Source: Gammaproteobacteria bacterium (GTDB lineage Bacteria > Pseudomonadota > Gammaproteobacteria > Ga0077536). Taken from it: a stretch of 64,000 nucleotides of DNA. The stretch lies in assembly GCA_021773835.1 (NCBI GenBank), contig JAJFJQ010000070.1, forward strand, positions 1 through 64,000. The letters run 5' to 3'. Of this stretch, positions 35,066 through 44,367 are shown piece by piece. The notes below the pieces were generated by a model. It was not told where the DNA came from, ran no database searches, and saw nothing but the letters and a program-made list of their open reading frames with translations. The position numbers were made by a program, and so were the translations under genes. Position 1 is the stretch's first letter, and every line of letters starts with the position of its first letter.

Positions 35066-37921
35066 ATGCGTGATTTGCAGATCATCTTCGCGACAATACT
35101 CCTGGGCGCCGTGCTATACAGTACAGGTTGCTCAACCGAGCCCGATGTCACCGCAGCAAACTACATCGGCAATGCGAAGCTCCTCATGGCTTCTGGGCAG
35201 GTCCCCGCGGCGATCATCGAACTCAAAAACGCATTGCAATTAGAGCCCGACTCGGCGGAAGGGCGCTTGTTATTGGGCAGTAACTATCTAAAGCTTCGCG
35301 AAGGCGCACTCGCCCAAACGGCAATCGAACGCGTTCCGCCTGACTACCCAGGTCGCCGAGCGGCTTTGTTGCGCGCGCTACTACTGCAAGGCGAGTACGA
35401 ACGGGTTTCGAATGAAAGTGCTGGCGCGAACAAAGATCCCACACTACTTACCATTCGCGGGGAGGCGAATCTCGGTCTGTCCGATATTGGAGTGCCCGAA
35501 TTTGAGACCGGTAACGATAAACGAAAGTGGCGCCAAGCCTACGTCGACATTGCAAAGGGATTATTCGACCAAGCGTTGGCGATCGATCCAAGTGACTACC
35601 GAGCGCATCTCGGATTGGTGCGCGCCGCCCTATGGGAGGGCGACTTCGAACGGGCGGCAACCGTGCTTGACGCAGCCGAGACCCTCGAACCCACGGACCC
35701 TGTGCGATGGATCTTGCGCGGCATGCTCAGTCAATTTACTGGCCGCCACAGTGAGGCTGAAATCGCCTATAAACGTGCGCTCGATATTGCACCGTATGAC
35801 GTAGTTGCGAAATTAAACCTCACCCGAGTATTGCTCACACGCCGGAAATCCGATGACGCGTTCAACCTTGCCGTTCAACTGATCCGGGAGCATCCGAAAC
35901 TTCCAAACCCACACTACCTTAAAGCCCACGCGCTGCTGCGAAAAAAAGAACCCGACAAGGCGCTAGTGGTGCTCCACGATTTACTGCGTGACTTCCCAAG
36001 CTATGTGGACGCTGAGTTACTCCTGGGTCGGACGCTGATTGAACTCGATAAGCTTGAACAGGCGCACACCATCATCTCGGGGGTTCTTAGTCTCTATCCG
36101 GAATATCCTCCGGCGCAGCGGGCCCTCGCGCAAATCGAGTTGAACCGGGGGAACGCACGGGCCGCAATAAGGGCCTTGAAACTACTGCCGGACGATGACG
36201 TACAGACACTCGCGCTGCTGGGTAAGGCCTATGACGCACTCGGCAGCACCTCACGCGCCAGTTGGTATTTGGGTCAGGCCGAAGCTGCCGCTACCCAGCA
36301 GGCGCTTGAACATGAGAATGTTCCGAATGTCGTCATGTTGAATCTCCTTAAAACGCATTTAAAGAATAACGACAACGACAAGGCGCTTGAGATAGCAACA
36401 CGCTTGGAGGCAAGAAATCCCGACGACGAGGTGGCGTATTATTTTGTCGCGCTCGCCTACCTGGCCAGTGGTGACCACGAGGCGGCACGCGCAGCATTCA
36501 CTACATCGCTGAAACAAGCGCCCAACTTTGTCGCATCGATGATGCGCTTGGCGGCTATCGAGGGACTCGATGGGCACCCGGAAAAAGCGAAGGAACTTTA
36601 TCATCGCGTTCTAGGGCTCGACGACAATAACATCGAAGCACTGCTAAATATTGCGCGCATAGAGGACGCTGAGGGCCGGCGATCCAAAGCCAATGAACAT
36701 CTACAAAGAGCTTTGGTGGCCGATCAAGAAAATCCTGCAACGCTATTAGCCTTGGCAAAGCTTGCGCATGGCGCGGGCGACCAGACGAAAATGTTTGAAT
36801 ACCTGGAGCGTGCCGCCATAGCTGATCCCCATGCAATTCAGCCCCACATCTTGGTAGCGCGCCATTCATTTGACATCGGTGATTTCAAGCGCGCGCAAAT
36901 CGCATTGGACAAGGTATTCAATATCGACCGGACGCACGCCGGCGCGATGTTACTATCCAGCGAACTCGCCTATGTTACGGGCGACAAGGAAAAGTCACTA
37001 GACACCGCTATAGATCTGGTAACTCATTACCCCGATAGCGCCGACAGCCAACGTACCGTTGCCATCGCTTATTTGCGCACCGGTGACAGCACTGCTGCAC
37101 GGAAGGCACTCAATAGAGCACTCGAAATCGAGCCCGAACATGCGCTCGCGCTTTCAACACTGACGAGCCTCGAAATGAATGACTCACGTTATGATGCAGC
37201 AAAGGCAGCCGCATTGCGTCTGATTGAAGTCGAGCCGGAGGCCGCAACAGGTTACAAGTTATTTGGCGACGTTTTGCTCAGCACTGGCGATAACGACGAC
37301 GCGATAACACAGTACAAGCACGCGCTCGCTAAACCGCGCGGTACAACATACATCGCGAACATACACGGATCCCTGCTACGCGCCGTTGGCGAGACATCAG
37401 CCCAAACGTTTTTACACAACCAAGTCCAACGCTTCCCCGATGACACGAATACCCTACTCGTTATGGCGCGTGAACAGCTACGGACCGGAAATTCCGAAGA
37501 GGCCAGCAGCACCTTTGAAAAGGTATTGCGCATCAACCCAGATAACACCGGCGCGCTCAACGACCTAGCGTGGCTCTATCACAGCGAAGGCCGCAGGGAC
37601 GCGGCCCAACTCGCGGAGCGCGCCTACGCGTTGCGTCCTAGCAGCGTCTCTATTGCCGATACATTAGGCTGGATTTTAGTGGAGCAAGGCGACCCTGCAC
37701 GCGGGGTCGAGATCCTACGGAACGCCGTGGCATACGCACCCGGCGTCACCACGATCCGCTACCACCTTGCCGCAGGACTCGCGGCGCTTGGTCAAACGGA
37801 ACAAGCAATAACAGAATTAAAAACCGCGGTTAGAGACCAAGACTTCGCCGAACGGGAATCGGCGCAAGCATTGTTGCAGGCCCTGCGCGGACGGTCAGCA
37901 ATAAGGGGGGCTTCTGATTAA
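35066..37921 (+). CDS. PrsT-like TPR lipoprotein of the PEP-CTERM/exopolysaccharide system
   Basis: This protein of 951 residues has a lipoprotein signal (LYSTGC, modified Cys at residue 22 from this start) and then more than 20 tetratricopeptide repeats to the end. The first mature residues, NAKLLMASGQVPAAIIELKNALQLEPDSAEGR in pattern, match the XrtA/PEP-CTERM-associated TPR protein PrsT (TIGR02917). It would sit on the periplasmic side of a membrane as a scaffold for polysaccharide export. Length (about 900-950) fits the family. The sigma-54 promoter at 35013 decides the start. The PEP-CTERM gene lies downstream on the same strand. Confidence 0.85.
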   Translation: MRDLQIIFATILLGAVLYSTGCSTEPDVTAANYIGNAKLLMASGQVPAAIIELKNALQLEPDSAEGRLLLGSNYLKLREGALAQTAIERVPPDYPGRRAALLRALLLQGEYERVSNESAGANKDPTLLTIRGEANLGLSDIGVPEFETGNDKRKWRQAYVDIAKGLFDQALAIDPSDYRAHLGLVRAALWEGDFERAATVLDAAETLEPTDPVRWILRGMLSQFTGRHSEAEIAYKRALDIAPYDVVAKLNLTRVLLTRRKSDDAFNLAVQLIREHPKLPNPHYLKAHALLRKKEPDKALVVLHDLLRDFPSYVDAELLLGRTLIELDKLEQAHTIISGVLSLYPEYPPAQRALAQIELNRGNARAAIRALKLLPDDDVQTLALLGKAYDALGSTSRASWYLGQAEAAATQQALEHENVPNVVMLNLLKTHLKNNDNDKALEIATRLEARNPDDEVAYYFVALAYLASGDHEAARAAFTTSLKQAPNFVASMMRLAAIEGLDGHPEKAKELYHRVLGLDDNNIEALLNIARIEDAEGRRSKANEHLQRALVADQENPATLLALAKLAHGAGDQTKMFEYLERAAIADPHAIQPHILVARHSFDIGDFKRAQIALDKVFNIDRTHAGAMLLSSELAYVTGDKEKSLDTAIDLVTHYPDSADSQRTVAIAYLRTGDSTAARKALNRALEIEPEHALALSTLTSLEMNDSRYDAAKAAALRLIEVEPEAATGYKLFGDVLLSTGDNDDAITQYKHALAKPRGTTYIANIHGSLLRAVGETSAQTFLHNQVQRFPDDTNTLLVMAREQLRTGNSEEASSTFEKVLRINPDNTGALNDLAWLYHSEGRRDAAQLAERAYALRPSSVSIADTLGWILVEQGDPARGVEILRNAVAYAPGVTTIRYHLAAGLAALGQTEQAITELKTAVRDQDFAERESAQALLQALRGRSAIRGASD

Positions 37922-38156
37922 CGGGGAGGGAACACAACCCATTGTATCTTAAGCGTTTAATGACCACCTGGAGACCTGTCAAGATTTTTTACAGCAACAT
38001 ATAGCGACTTCCGACGCTAACCCATTGATTAATATGATTTGTTATAAACACTTAGCGTTCATGGCCCCAAACATGCTGTCAATAACTTTTACAAACCACT
38101 CACACAAGCGCTGCTAGTTTTCCGTAACTAATTGATTTGGCAGTTTTTAAAAAAAT
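37922..38156. other. Intergenic leader of the PEP-CTERM gene
   Basis: This AT-rich stretch lies between the PrsT-like gene and the sigma-54 promoter at 38157. It is the expected place for upstream activator (PrsR-type) sites, but I could not define a clear repeated motif. Confidence 0.35.
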
Positions 38157-38172
38157 TGGCTCGATATTTGCA
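38157..38172 (+). promoter_or_regulatory. Sigma-54 promoter of the PEP-CTERM gene
   Basis: TGGCTCG-ATAT-TTGCA is a near-perfect -24/-12 promoter (six of seven and five of five key positions) with 12 bp between the GG and GC elements. The predicted start site is near 38183, about 40 nt before the ATG at 38224. It shares TGGCTC with the promoter at 35013. Confidence 0.75.
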
Positions 38173-38223
38173 GCTTCGAATGCCGGTAGAACCCTTATCC
38201 GTGTGCAAATCGAGAGAAGTACA

Positions 38224-38805
38224 ATGGTACAAATTCTTAGGAACCAACCGCTCGTCGGCGCCGTAGTCACGCTAGCGCTATTCGCTTGCTGTGGGGCTGC
38301 AAATGCCATCCCATGCTCTGCGGGCAGTCTTGTCCCGTCCATAGATTGCCAGGACGGATTGTCCAACAACGACTTCCCGGCACCTGATAAAGTCAACATG
38401 GAAACCTTCTTTGGCTTCAACGACTGGGAGTATTTACAGAAGTGGGAAGGCGGCAGCCTCGATACGAATATGGACTATGGTTGGACTGTCACCCCCCCCG
38501 GGGCATCGTCTACTGGAAACTGGGAGTTTGACTTAAGCGCATGGGGCGACTTTGAGGACATCATGATAGTGCTGAAGTCCGGAAACAGCGACGGCACGTT
38601 CTTTTCGGGATACCTGCTCGATAATATGACGATGCCAACGATGGGCACCTGGGACACGGGCGGCAAAGCAATTTCACACCTGACGCTGTATGCACGCGGC
38701 GACAGTCCGCCAGGCGGCGGTGGCATACCCGAGCCCACGAGTCTGAGCTTGATTGCGCTGGCGTTTCTAGGCGCCGGCTACCGACGCAAACGAATAATAT
38801 CTTGA
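38224..38805 (+). CDS. PEP-CTERM sorting-domain exported protein
   Basis: This 193-residue protein has a signal peptide (cleavage after AANA, about residue 27) and a C-terminal PEP-CTERM sorting signal: IPEPTSLSLIALAFLGAG followed by YRRKR. An exosortase (EpsH/XrtA) recognises this signal, cuts at it, and the protein is secreted or surface-attached. The body is rich in G, D and W with four cysteines near the N-terminus. The ATG at 38224 is preceded by GAGAGAAG; a TTG 87 bp upstream would overlap the promoter. The function of the body is unknown. No exosortase gene is in the window. Confidence 0.85.
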   Translation: MVQILRNQPLVGAVVTLALFACCGAANAIPCSAGSLVPSIDCQDGLSNNDFPAPDKVNMETFFGFNDWEYLQKWEGGSLDTNMDYGWTVTPPGASSTGNWEFDLSAWGDFEDIMIVLKSGNSDGTFFSGYLLDNMTMPTMGTWDTGGKAISHLTLYARGDSPPGGGGIPEPTSLSLIALAFLGAGYRRKRIIS

Positions 38806-39206
38806 GTGGTTAGTGCGGGTTCAACGATACCAAAACCAATAGCGGCGCCCGTGCCGCTGGCTACTCACTGACCGAACCACCGTTCAGTACCCACAATCCC
38901 TGCGGGTATCTTCCCGCCTATGGCCGCCACTCGATGAAGACGTCCCAACCGATTTCCAGATCAACACAAAAGCCATTGGTTGCGATGGCTGAACGGCTTA
39001 TCGCTGGTCTCATTGGTCAGTATTTTTCAGGCTAACGCGCCACGCTCAAGCCAGTGATCGATGCGCGCACGCGTCCGCGTGGGTCCCTGTGGGTAGCCGC
39101 ATTCGGTCCACTGCCGCAGATCAATGAATCGCGGCTATAACATATCCTGCGACGCTAGTATCACTTACAGTGCTCACCTGGTCGAAACAGTGGAGGACGA
39201 GAAAAA
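38806..39206. other. Intergenic with hairpins and decayed sequence
   Basis: This 400-bp stretch has no intact gene. Early on AGCGGC/GCCGCT and GCGGG/CCCGC form two short hairpins that may end the PEP-CTERM transcript. Positions 39017-39134 hold minus-strand remnants described separately. Nothing else is recognised. Confidence 0.4.
39027..39134 (-). pseudogene. Possible C-terminal gene remnant
   Basis: A minus-strand frame of 35 codons plus TGA reads like a protein C-terminus (contains RQWTECGYPQGP and HWLERGALA). It is closed upstream by a TAG and has no start. I do not recognise the family. In another frame, positions 39017-39058 resemble the 3' end of the SMP-30 gene at 40704 (ending PEKY-stop versus GEKY-stop). 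Confidence 0.3.
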
Positions 39207-39656
39207 ATGCGATCGATAGTCGTCCAGAGGCGGATCCCTGCGGCGCCGGCAAACGTCTGGGCTGTACTCGCCGATTTTCCGAATATCGCGCGGTGGAATA
39301 CGGGTGTCGCAAAGTCGTTCTCTACCTCCGAGGTTACCGGTGGGCTTGGCGCAAAGCGGCATTGCGATCTGATCCCATTCGGTCAACTCGAAGAAACGGT
39401 CAAGCAATGGGACGATACGCGCCGTATGGTTATCAGCATCGATTCCGCGAAATAACTACCGATCGCCCAAGGTGAAGTCACCTTCGACCTGGCCCCCGCG
39501 CACGACGCAACCGAGGTGACCATCACCTACGCCTACCGGCCGAGGCTGGGCTTCCTCGGGAACGTCATGGGCGGCCTAGTCCTCGATCGGCAGCTCGAGA
39601 AAGGTTTCAATGTTTTTCCGCAAGATCTGGATGCCGCCGCCCGGCAACAACACTAG
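39207..39656 (+). pseudogene. SRPBCC/polyketide-cyclase-like gene broken by an in-frame stop
   Basis: The frame opens at ATG 39207 with SIVVQRRIPAAPANVWAVLADF and WNTGVAKSF, the start of a START/SRPBCC lipid-binding-type domain. It is halted by TAA at 39453. The same frame then continues without a break for 66 more codons (GEVTFDLAP, TYAYRPRLGFLGNVMGG, QLEKGFN) to TAG at 39654. That second part is the missing C-terminal half of the same domain, giving about 149 residues in total, the normal size. A single nonsense change is the simplest explanation; a sequencing error is possible. Confidence 0.75.
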
Positions 39657-39744
39657 CCGCTCTATCCGATTCCGAGTGCTCTCAATGACTTTTGAACTCG
39701 GTGTAAACTAACACCATTCACTCACGCCCAACCGAGGTCAAGAT

Positions 39745-40641
39745 ATGTCACAAGCCCAACTCGATGAGGTCATAAACGATATTGCCAGAACGTTTGGTGC
39801 ATGGGACGACGATACACCCCTTGATGTCATGCGTAAGGGCTGGGACGGCCTCTTCTCGGACGTGGAGTATACCGTTGGTGCGAGCGCCGAGCCGGTAGAC
39901 GCAGACGGCGTCACCGCGGAATGGATCACTGCGCCGGGTGCCCGGTCGGATCGGGCTGTCGTGTATCTGCACGGCGGCGGTTACATCATGGGCTCCGTCA
40001 ATTCGCACCGCGATATGTGCGAACGGCTCTCACGGGAAGCCCAAGCACGGGTCCTCGCACTTGATTACCGTCTCGCGCCAGAGCACCCGTTTCCGGCAGC
40101 ATTGGAAGACTCTATCGCGGCATACCGGTGGTTGTTAAAGGAAGGTATCGAGCCACAGCATATCGCCATCGGCGGCGACTCAGCTGGCGGAGGATTGACC
40201 TTCGCCACCCTGGTCTCGCTCCGGGACGCCGGCGATCCGCTTCCAGGGTGCGCCATTCCGCTATCGCCCTGGGTTGAATTCGAAGGCACCGGCGACTCCA
40301 TTACTTCCCGTGCAGACATTGATCCAATGGTGCGCCAAGACCTCGACCTGAAGATGGGTAAGGCCTATCTCGACGGCGGCGACTTACGAAACCCGCTTGC
40401 AGCACCGATTTATGCCGATCTCCACGGCTTGCCGCCCTTATTCATCCAGGTCGGTGAGCGCGAGATCCTATTTGACGACTCATCGCGCATGGCCGACAAG
40501 GCAACTCAGGCCGGGGTTGAGGTGACCTTGCGCGAATGGCCGGGAATGATCCACGTATGGCAGATCTTTGCCAGCCGTCTCGACGAAGGCCAGGCGGCCA
40601 TAGAGGAACTCGGTGCGTTCGTGCGCGAGCACATCGGCTAA
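39745..40641 (+). CDS. Alpha/beta hydrolase of the hormone-sensitive lipase family
   Basis: This 298-residue cytoplasmic esterase has HGGG at residues 76-79 (YLHGGGYIMGS), which forms the oxyanion hole, and the nucleophile S146 in GGDSAGGGL. The acidic residue is probably in QVGEREILFDDS and the histidine in GMIHVWQIF. DYRLAPEHPFPAAL is also a family hallmark. It hydrolyses short-chain or small aromatic esters. It stands alone downstream of the broken SRPBCC gene and convergent with the SMP-30 gene. Confidence 0.9.
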   Translation: MSQAQLDEVINDIARTFGAWDDDTPLDVMRKGWDGLFSDVEYTVGASAEPVDADGVTAEWITAPGARSDRAVVYLHGGGYIMGSVNSHRDMCERLSREAQARVLALDYRLAPEHPFPAALEDSIAAYRWLLKEGIEPQHIAIGGDSAGGGLTFATLVSLRDAGDPLPGCAIPLSPWVEFEGTGDSITSRADIDPMVRQDLDLKMGKAYLDGGDLRNPLAAPIYADLHGLPPLFIQVGEREILFDDSSRMADKATQAGVEVTLREWPGMIHVWQIFASRLDEGQAAIEELGAFVREHIG

Positions 40642-40661
40642 ACCTACTTTGTAGATTTAGC
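40637..40661. terminator. Hairpin between convergent genes
   Basis: GCTAAA-C-CTAC and GTAG-A-TTTAGC pair around a TTT loop with one internal mismatch. The hairpin begins on the hydrolase stop codon and lies 40 bp from the end of the convergent SMP-30 gene. There is no T-run, so confidence is moderate. Confidence 0.4.
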
Positions 40662-40703
40662 TCGGGCAACTCGGAGCGATCGACTTCGTTCCGGTTCGGG
40701 CTC

Positions 40704-41708
40704 TCAGTATTTTTCGCCCCAATGCGCCATCGCTAAGCCAGCAACGGGTGATTTAAATTTCGCGATACGGTCGCCAAACAGACTGCCAAGATAAACGGTT
40801 TTTAAATCGTCGCCCGCAAAAGTAATACTCGCGGTCCAGCGCGCGATTGTGCCACCGCAATCCATCAATAAGTCTGTTGTGATCTGCCCCGCCTGGAACG
40901 CCTGATCGATCTTTTCAATGTCGCCGGTTCTGCCATCGTCTAACAGGATCCGGAGTTCGCCTTCTGGGGTCAGGGCAAATACCCGGTCAACCATGACGTG
41001 CGTACCCCATAGATTGCCGTAGCTATCGAAGGTAATGCCGTCGACAAACGCGCCGGTATCGGTAGGACCAAAGATTTCCTTATCGGCGAGATCGCCATTC
41101 GGCTTGATCCGGAACCGCGCGACGTTGCGGCCGCAGGTTTGCGCGACGTAAAGATACTCTTCATTGGCATCGAGCCGGCACTCATTAGCGAAATGGATAT
41201 TCTCGGCTACAACCCGCACACCTTTACCTTCTTCGTATAGCAAGATGCGCCCATCGATGACGTCTTTGCTGATCGATGCCGGCATATAGTCATCAATTAG
41301 AGTCGACACCGTGATCCATAATCGATTTTTGGAATCGCGCACCACGAAGTTGAGTTTCCCAGGCCATGCACCATCGTTCAGCGTCTCGAACATGACGGTG
41401 GTTTCGCCGTTGCGCTTCATTCTTTCCATGAAGTTCGTACCGAAATTTGCGATTAGCAGATCGCCATTATCAGCGATCGCCATACCGTTCGGCACCGTGC
41501 CTTCTATCGCACCACCGGTTTCGAAGCGTTGCGCAATAAATTCCTGACTGCCATCTGGGTCGATCCTAACGACGCCACCACGTTCATCGGCCGACCACAC
41601 GGTGCCGTCTTTCTCAGCAAGGATACATTCGGGTCGTTTTAAATCCTTCCCGATGTGGGTGATCGAATTCGGATCAATCGTATAGCCATCTATTGGGTTC
41701 GCTGCCAT
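40704..41708 (-). CDS. SMP-30/gluconolactonase/LRE-family protein
   Basis: This 334-residue protein has a six-bladed propeller pattern of the SMP-30/gluconolactonase family. Visible parts are RPECILAEKDGTVWSADERGGVVRI, VPNGMAIADNGDLLIANFG, NECRLDANEEYLYVAQTCGRNVARF and GAFVDGITFDSYGNLWGTHV, which carry the acidic and asparagine metal ligands. It probably hydrolyses a lactone. The ATG at 41708 has AGAGG 8 nt upstream and is preferred to a TTG/ATG-less extension to 41744. It is last in the five-gene minus-strand operon that starts at 46008. Confidence 0.85.
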   Translation of the reverse strand: MAANPIDGYTIDPNSITHIGKDLKRPECILAEKDGTVWSADERGGVVRIDPDGSQEFIAQRFETGGAIEGTVPNGMAIADNGDLLIANFGTNFMERMKRNGETTVMFETLNDGAWPGKLNFVVRDSKNRLWITVSTLIDDYMPASISKDVIDGRILLYEEGKGVRVVAENIHFANECRLDANEEYLYVAQTCGRNVARFRIKPNGDLADKEIFGPTDTGAFVDGITFDSYGNLWGTHVMVDRVFALTPEGELRILLDDGRTGDIEKIDQAFQAGQITTDLLMDCGGTIARWTASITFAGDDLKTVYLGSLFGDRIAKFKSPVAGLAMAHWGEKY

Positions 41709-41747
41709 AGTTTTAGCCTCTTTGATAACTCGCCGTTGGGACAAATT

Positions 41748-42752
41748 TTACACTGCAAATGCCGGCATGATCTCGCGCTGCATGTTCGCAACGGTTTGCA
41801 TCGAAGTCTCAAGCGTGAGATCGCCGAAAGCAAAACGGCCGAGCAGATAGTTCACCCCGGCCTCTTCGATTTCGCGTCCGAGCACCTCCCGCACCATCGG
41901 CGCCGTACCGACAACACAATGCCCTTCGGATCGGGCTTGCTCAAATTTTTCCGGGAAACTTAACGGGATCTCAATATTGTGGATGCGCCACAGATGGAGC
42001 AGGCTCGCCCACCACTTCTCATACGCCGGGGCGGCACATTCGATCGCCTCCTTTTCAGTCCGCGCGATCACAATATGTCGACTCATGCCGATCATCGGTA
42101 GGGGCTCGTCCGCAAAAGCACTATCGGTCCATTCGGCTTTGAAGCGATCGGTCGTTTTCCTGACGACGCTCGCGAGCCCATTCGTAATGATATTCATTTT
42201 GTTGGCAACCGCCGACGCAGCCCGCTCTGGCAGCGCAACGCCGTACCAAAGCGGTGGGTGTGGGCGCTGGAACGGTCTTAGTTCGAGTGGCACATCTTCA
42301 AAGGAAAAATATTTTCCGGCGTAATTTAGTCGATCCGAAGTCAATCCCTGCCGCACGATCGCAATCACTTCCTCGTATTTTTCGCGCGATTCTTCACCGA
42401 CGCCGTAGAAGCCCATCTCGATCGGTGAAACACCGCGGCCGACGCCGATCTCTAGCCGGCCACGACTGAGTTGATCAAGCATGCAGATCTCTTCGATCGC
42501 ACGCAAAGGATGATAAATACTCAGAGTGTAAACCATCGGCCCAAACCGTAATGTCTCGGTCCGCTGCGAGACGGCAGCAAGGAATACGCTTGGCGCCGAT
42601 GCAATGCCAAGCGGTGTGCCGTGGTGTTCGGCCAGGTGGTAGGCATAGAACCCGGCGCGGTCGTAGGCCTCGACGAGTTGTAGGCGGTCACTGAATTGTT
42701 GGGCTAAGTCCAGCCCGTTTCGATCCAGGTGATCAAAAACGCCAAATCGCAT
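41748..42752 (-). CDS. LLM-class flavin-dependent oxidoreductase
   Basis: This 334-residue luciferase-like protein has MRFGVFDHLDRNG, FYAYHLAEHHGTPLG, LDQLSRGRLEIGVGRGVSPIEM near residue 100 and RPHPPLWYGVALPE near residue 165. The family normally uses reduced FMN or F420. It lies 52 bp after mmsA and 39 bp before the SMP-30 gene in the same operon. A second LLM gene at 47349 lies in the divergent half of the cluster, and the two share the AEHH/TEHH and GVGRG/GLGRG motifs. The substrate is unknown. Confidence 0.85.
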   Translation of the reverse strand: MRFGVFDHLDRNGLDLAQQFSDRLQLVEAYDRAGFYAYHLAEHHGTPLGIASAPSVFLAAVSQRTETLRFGPMVYTLSIYHPLRAIEEICMLDQLSRGRLEIGVGRGVSPIEMGFYGVGEESREKYEEVIAIVRQGLTSDRLNYAGKYFSFEDVPLELRPFQRPHPPLWYGVALPERAASAVANKMNIITNGLASVVRKTTDRFKAEWTDSAFADEPLPMIGMSRHIVIARTEKEAIECAAPAYEKWWASLLHLWRIHNIEIPLSFPEKFEQARSEGHCVVGTAPMVREVLGREIEEAGVNYLLGRFAFGDLTLETSMQTVANMQREIMPAFAV

Positions 42753-42803
42753 TTTAATTTCTCAACGTATAATTTATAACGAAGCGCCGATCACTTCAGC
42801 AGC

Positions 42804-44333
42804 TCAACTGCTACTGGGAAACGAGAATTGCGCGGTTTCGCGCACGCCGCCCGACGGCCAGCGCTGGGTAATGGTCTTTCGCCTGGTGTAGAAACGCACA
42901 CTATCGGGGCCGTAGGCGTAAAGATCGCCGAACAACGATCGCTTCCACCCACCAAAACTGTGCGCCGATACCGGCACCGGTAACGCAACATTGACGCCAA
43001 CCATACCGACTTTAATATTGTCGGTGAAGTAGCGTGCCGCCTCGCCGTCGCGGGTAAAGATGCAAGTGCCGTTGCCAAATTCATGCGCATCGATCAATTG
43101 CATGGCTTCTTCTTGAGAACCGGCACGCAGAACACACAGCACCGGCCCAAAGATTTCTTCGTTGTAGATCCGCATCGACGGCTTCACCTGGTCGAACAGA
43201 CATGCGCCCAGGAAGTAACCATTTTCTCTGCCCGCAACCTGGAGTCCGCGGCCATCAGCCACCAGCTCGGCACCCTCTTCGATCCCGAGATCTACATAGG
43301 ACCGCACCTTCTGCAATTGCTCCGCTGTGACTAAAGGCCCCATGTCATTGGCGTTATCCGTACCATCGCCGATTTTCAAGTCGCCGATCTGGGCTTGCAG
43401 TTTGCCGACAACGTCGTTGGCGGTATCGTTCCCAACGCAAACAACTGCCGATATCGCCATACAGCGCTCGCCACAGGATCCATAAGCCGCACCCATGATC
43501 GCGCTCACGGCGTTATCGATATCAGCATCCGGCATGACGACTGCATGATTTTTAGCGCCGCCTAAGGCCTGCACCCGCTTCCCGTTGGCAGTCCCAGTTT
43601 GGTAGATATATTCAGCGATCGGTGTTGACCCAACGAAACTCAATGCCACCACCCGCTGATCGTGCAGCAGTGCATCGACCGCTTCCTTGTCGCCATTAAC
43701 GACATTAAACACACCGTCGGGTAGGCCCGCTTCGCTGAACAGCTGGGCTAAAAAGATCGCTGCACCCGGATCTTTCTCAGACGGCTTTAGAATGAATGTA
43801 TTTCCGCAGACGATCGCCATCGGATACATCCACATGGGCACCATCGCTGGGAAGTTGAATGGGGTGATACCGGCGACGACGCCGAGTGGCTGGAATTCAG
43901 ACCAAGAATCAATCGCAGGTCCGGCGTTCTTGGAATGTTCACCTTTCAGTAACTCAGGTGCACCGCAGGCGTATTCGACGACTTCGACGCCGCGTCCAAA
44001 TTCCCCCATCGCATCGTTGAGTACCTTGCCGTGTTCTTCGGTGATGCGCGCAACAATCGCATCAGCGTTTTGCTCAAGCAGTTGTTTGTACCGAAACATG
44101 ATCTGGGCACGCTTGACCGGCGGCGTATCGCGCCAAGCAGGGAACGCCGCCTGCGCTGCGGCTACGGCCTCGCCGACGGTCTTGGTGCTCGCCATCGCGA
44201 CCTGGCGAACATCCTCGCCGGTTGCAGGATTCGATACCGGTAGCAGTCGCTCGCGGTCAGGGACATCTGCCCCATTGATGTAATGCCCAACAATATCGTG
44301 TTGATCGGCAACCGCGGAAATTTGTGTATTCAT
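42804..44333 (-). CDS. mmsA: CoA-acylating (methyl)malonate-semialdehyde dehydrogenase
   Basis: This 509-residue aldehyde dehydrogenase matches MmsA/IolA. It shows GHYINGADVPDRERLLPVSNPATGE at the start, ITPFNFPAMVPMWMYPMAI, LGGAKNHAVVMPDAD and GSCGERCMAISAVV with the catalytic cysteine near residue 290. EEIFGPVLCVLRA is typical of the family. It converts malonate or methylmalonate semialdehyde to acetyl-CoA or propionyl-CoA plus CO2 with NAD and CoA. GGAG stands just before the ATG. Within this operon it would be a late step that drains a three-carbon semialdehyde. Confidence 0.92.
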   Translation of the reverse strand: MNTQISAVADQHDIVGHYINGADVPDRERLLPVSNPATGEDVRQVAMASTKTVGEAVAAAQAAFPAWRDTPPVKRAQIMFRYKQLLEQNADAIVARITEEHGKVLNDAMGEFGRGVEVVEYACGAPELLKGEHSKNAGPAIDSWSEFQPLGVVAGITPFNFPAMVPMWMYPMAIVCGNTFILKPSEKDPGAAIFLAQLFSEAGLPDGVFNVVNGDKEAVDALLHDQRVVALSFVGSTPIAEYIYQTGTANGKRVQALGGAKNHAVVMPDADIDNAVSAIMGAAYGSCGERCMAISAVVCVGNDTANDVVGKLQAQIGDLKIGDGTDNANDMGPLVTAEQLQKVRSYVDLGIEEGAELVADGRGLQVAGRENGYFLGACLFDQVKPSMRIYNEEIFGPVLCVLRAGSQEEAMQLIDAHEFGNGTCIFTRDGEAARYFTDNIKVGMVGVNVALPVPVSAHSFGGWKRSLFGDLYAYGPDSVRFYTRRKTITQRWPSGGVRETAQFSFPSSS

Positions 44334-44367
44334 GCTATCTCCAATCGTTATCTCTATGGTCTAGTAT

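Noticed and set aside
43687-44283. A 198-codon plus-strand frame opposite mmsA
   Set aside because: It is the antisense of a strongly conserved dehydrogenase, rich in S, T and P as shadow frames are.
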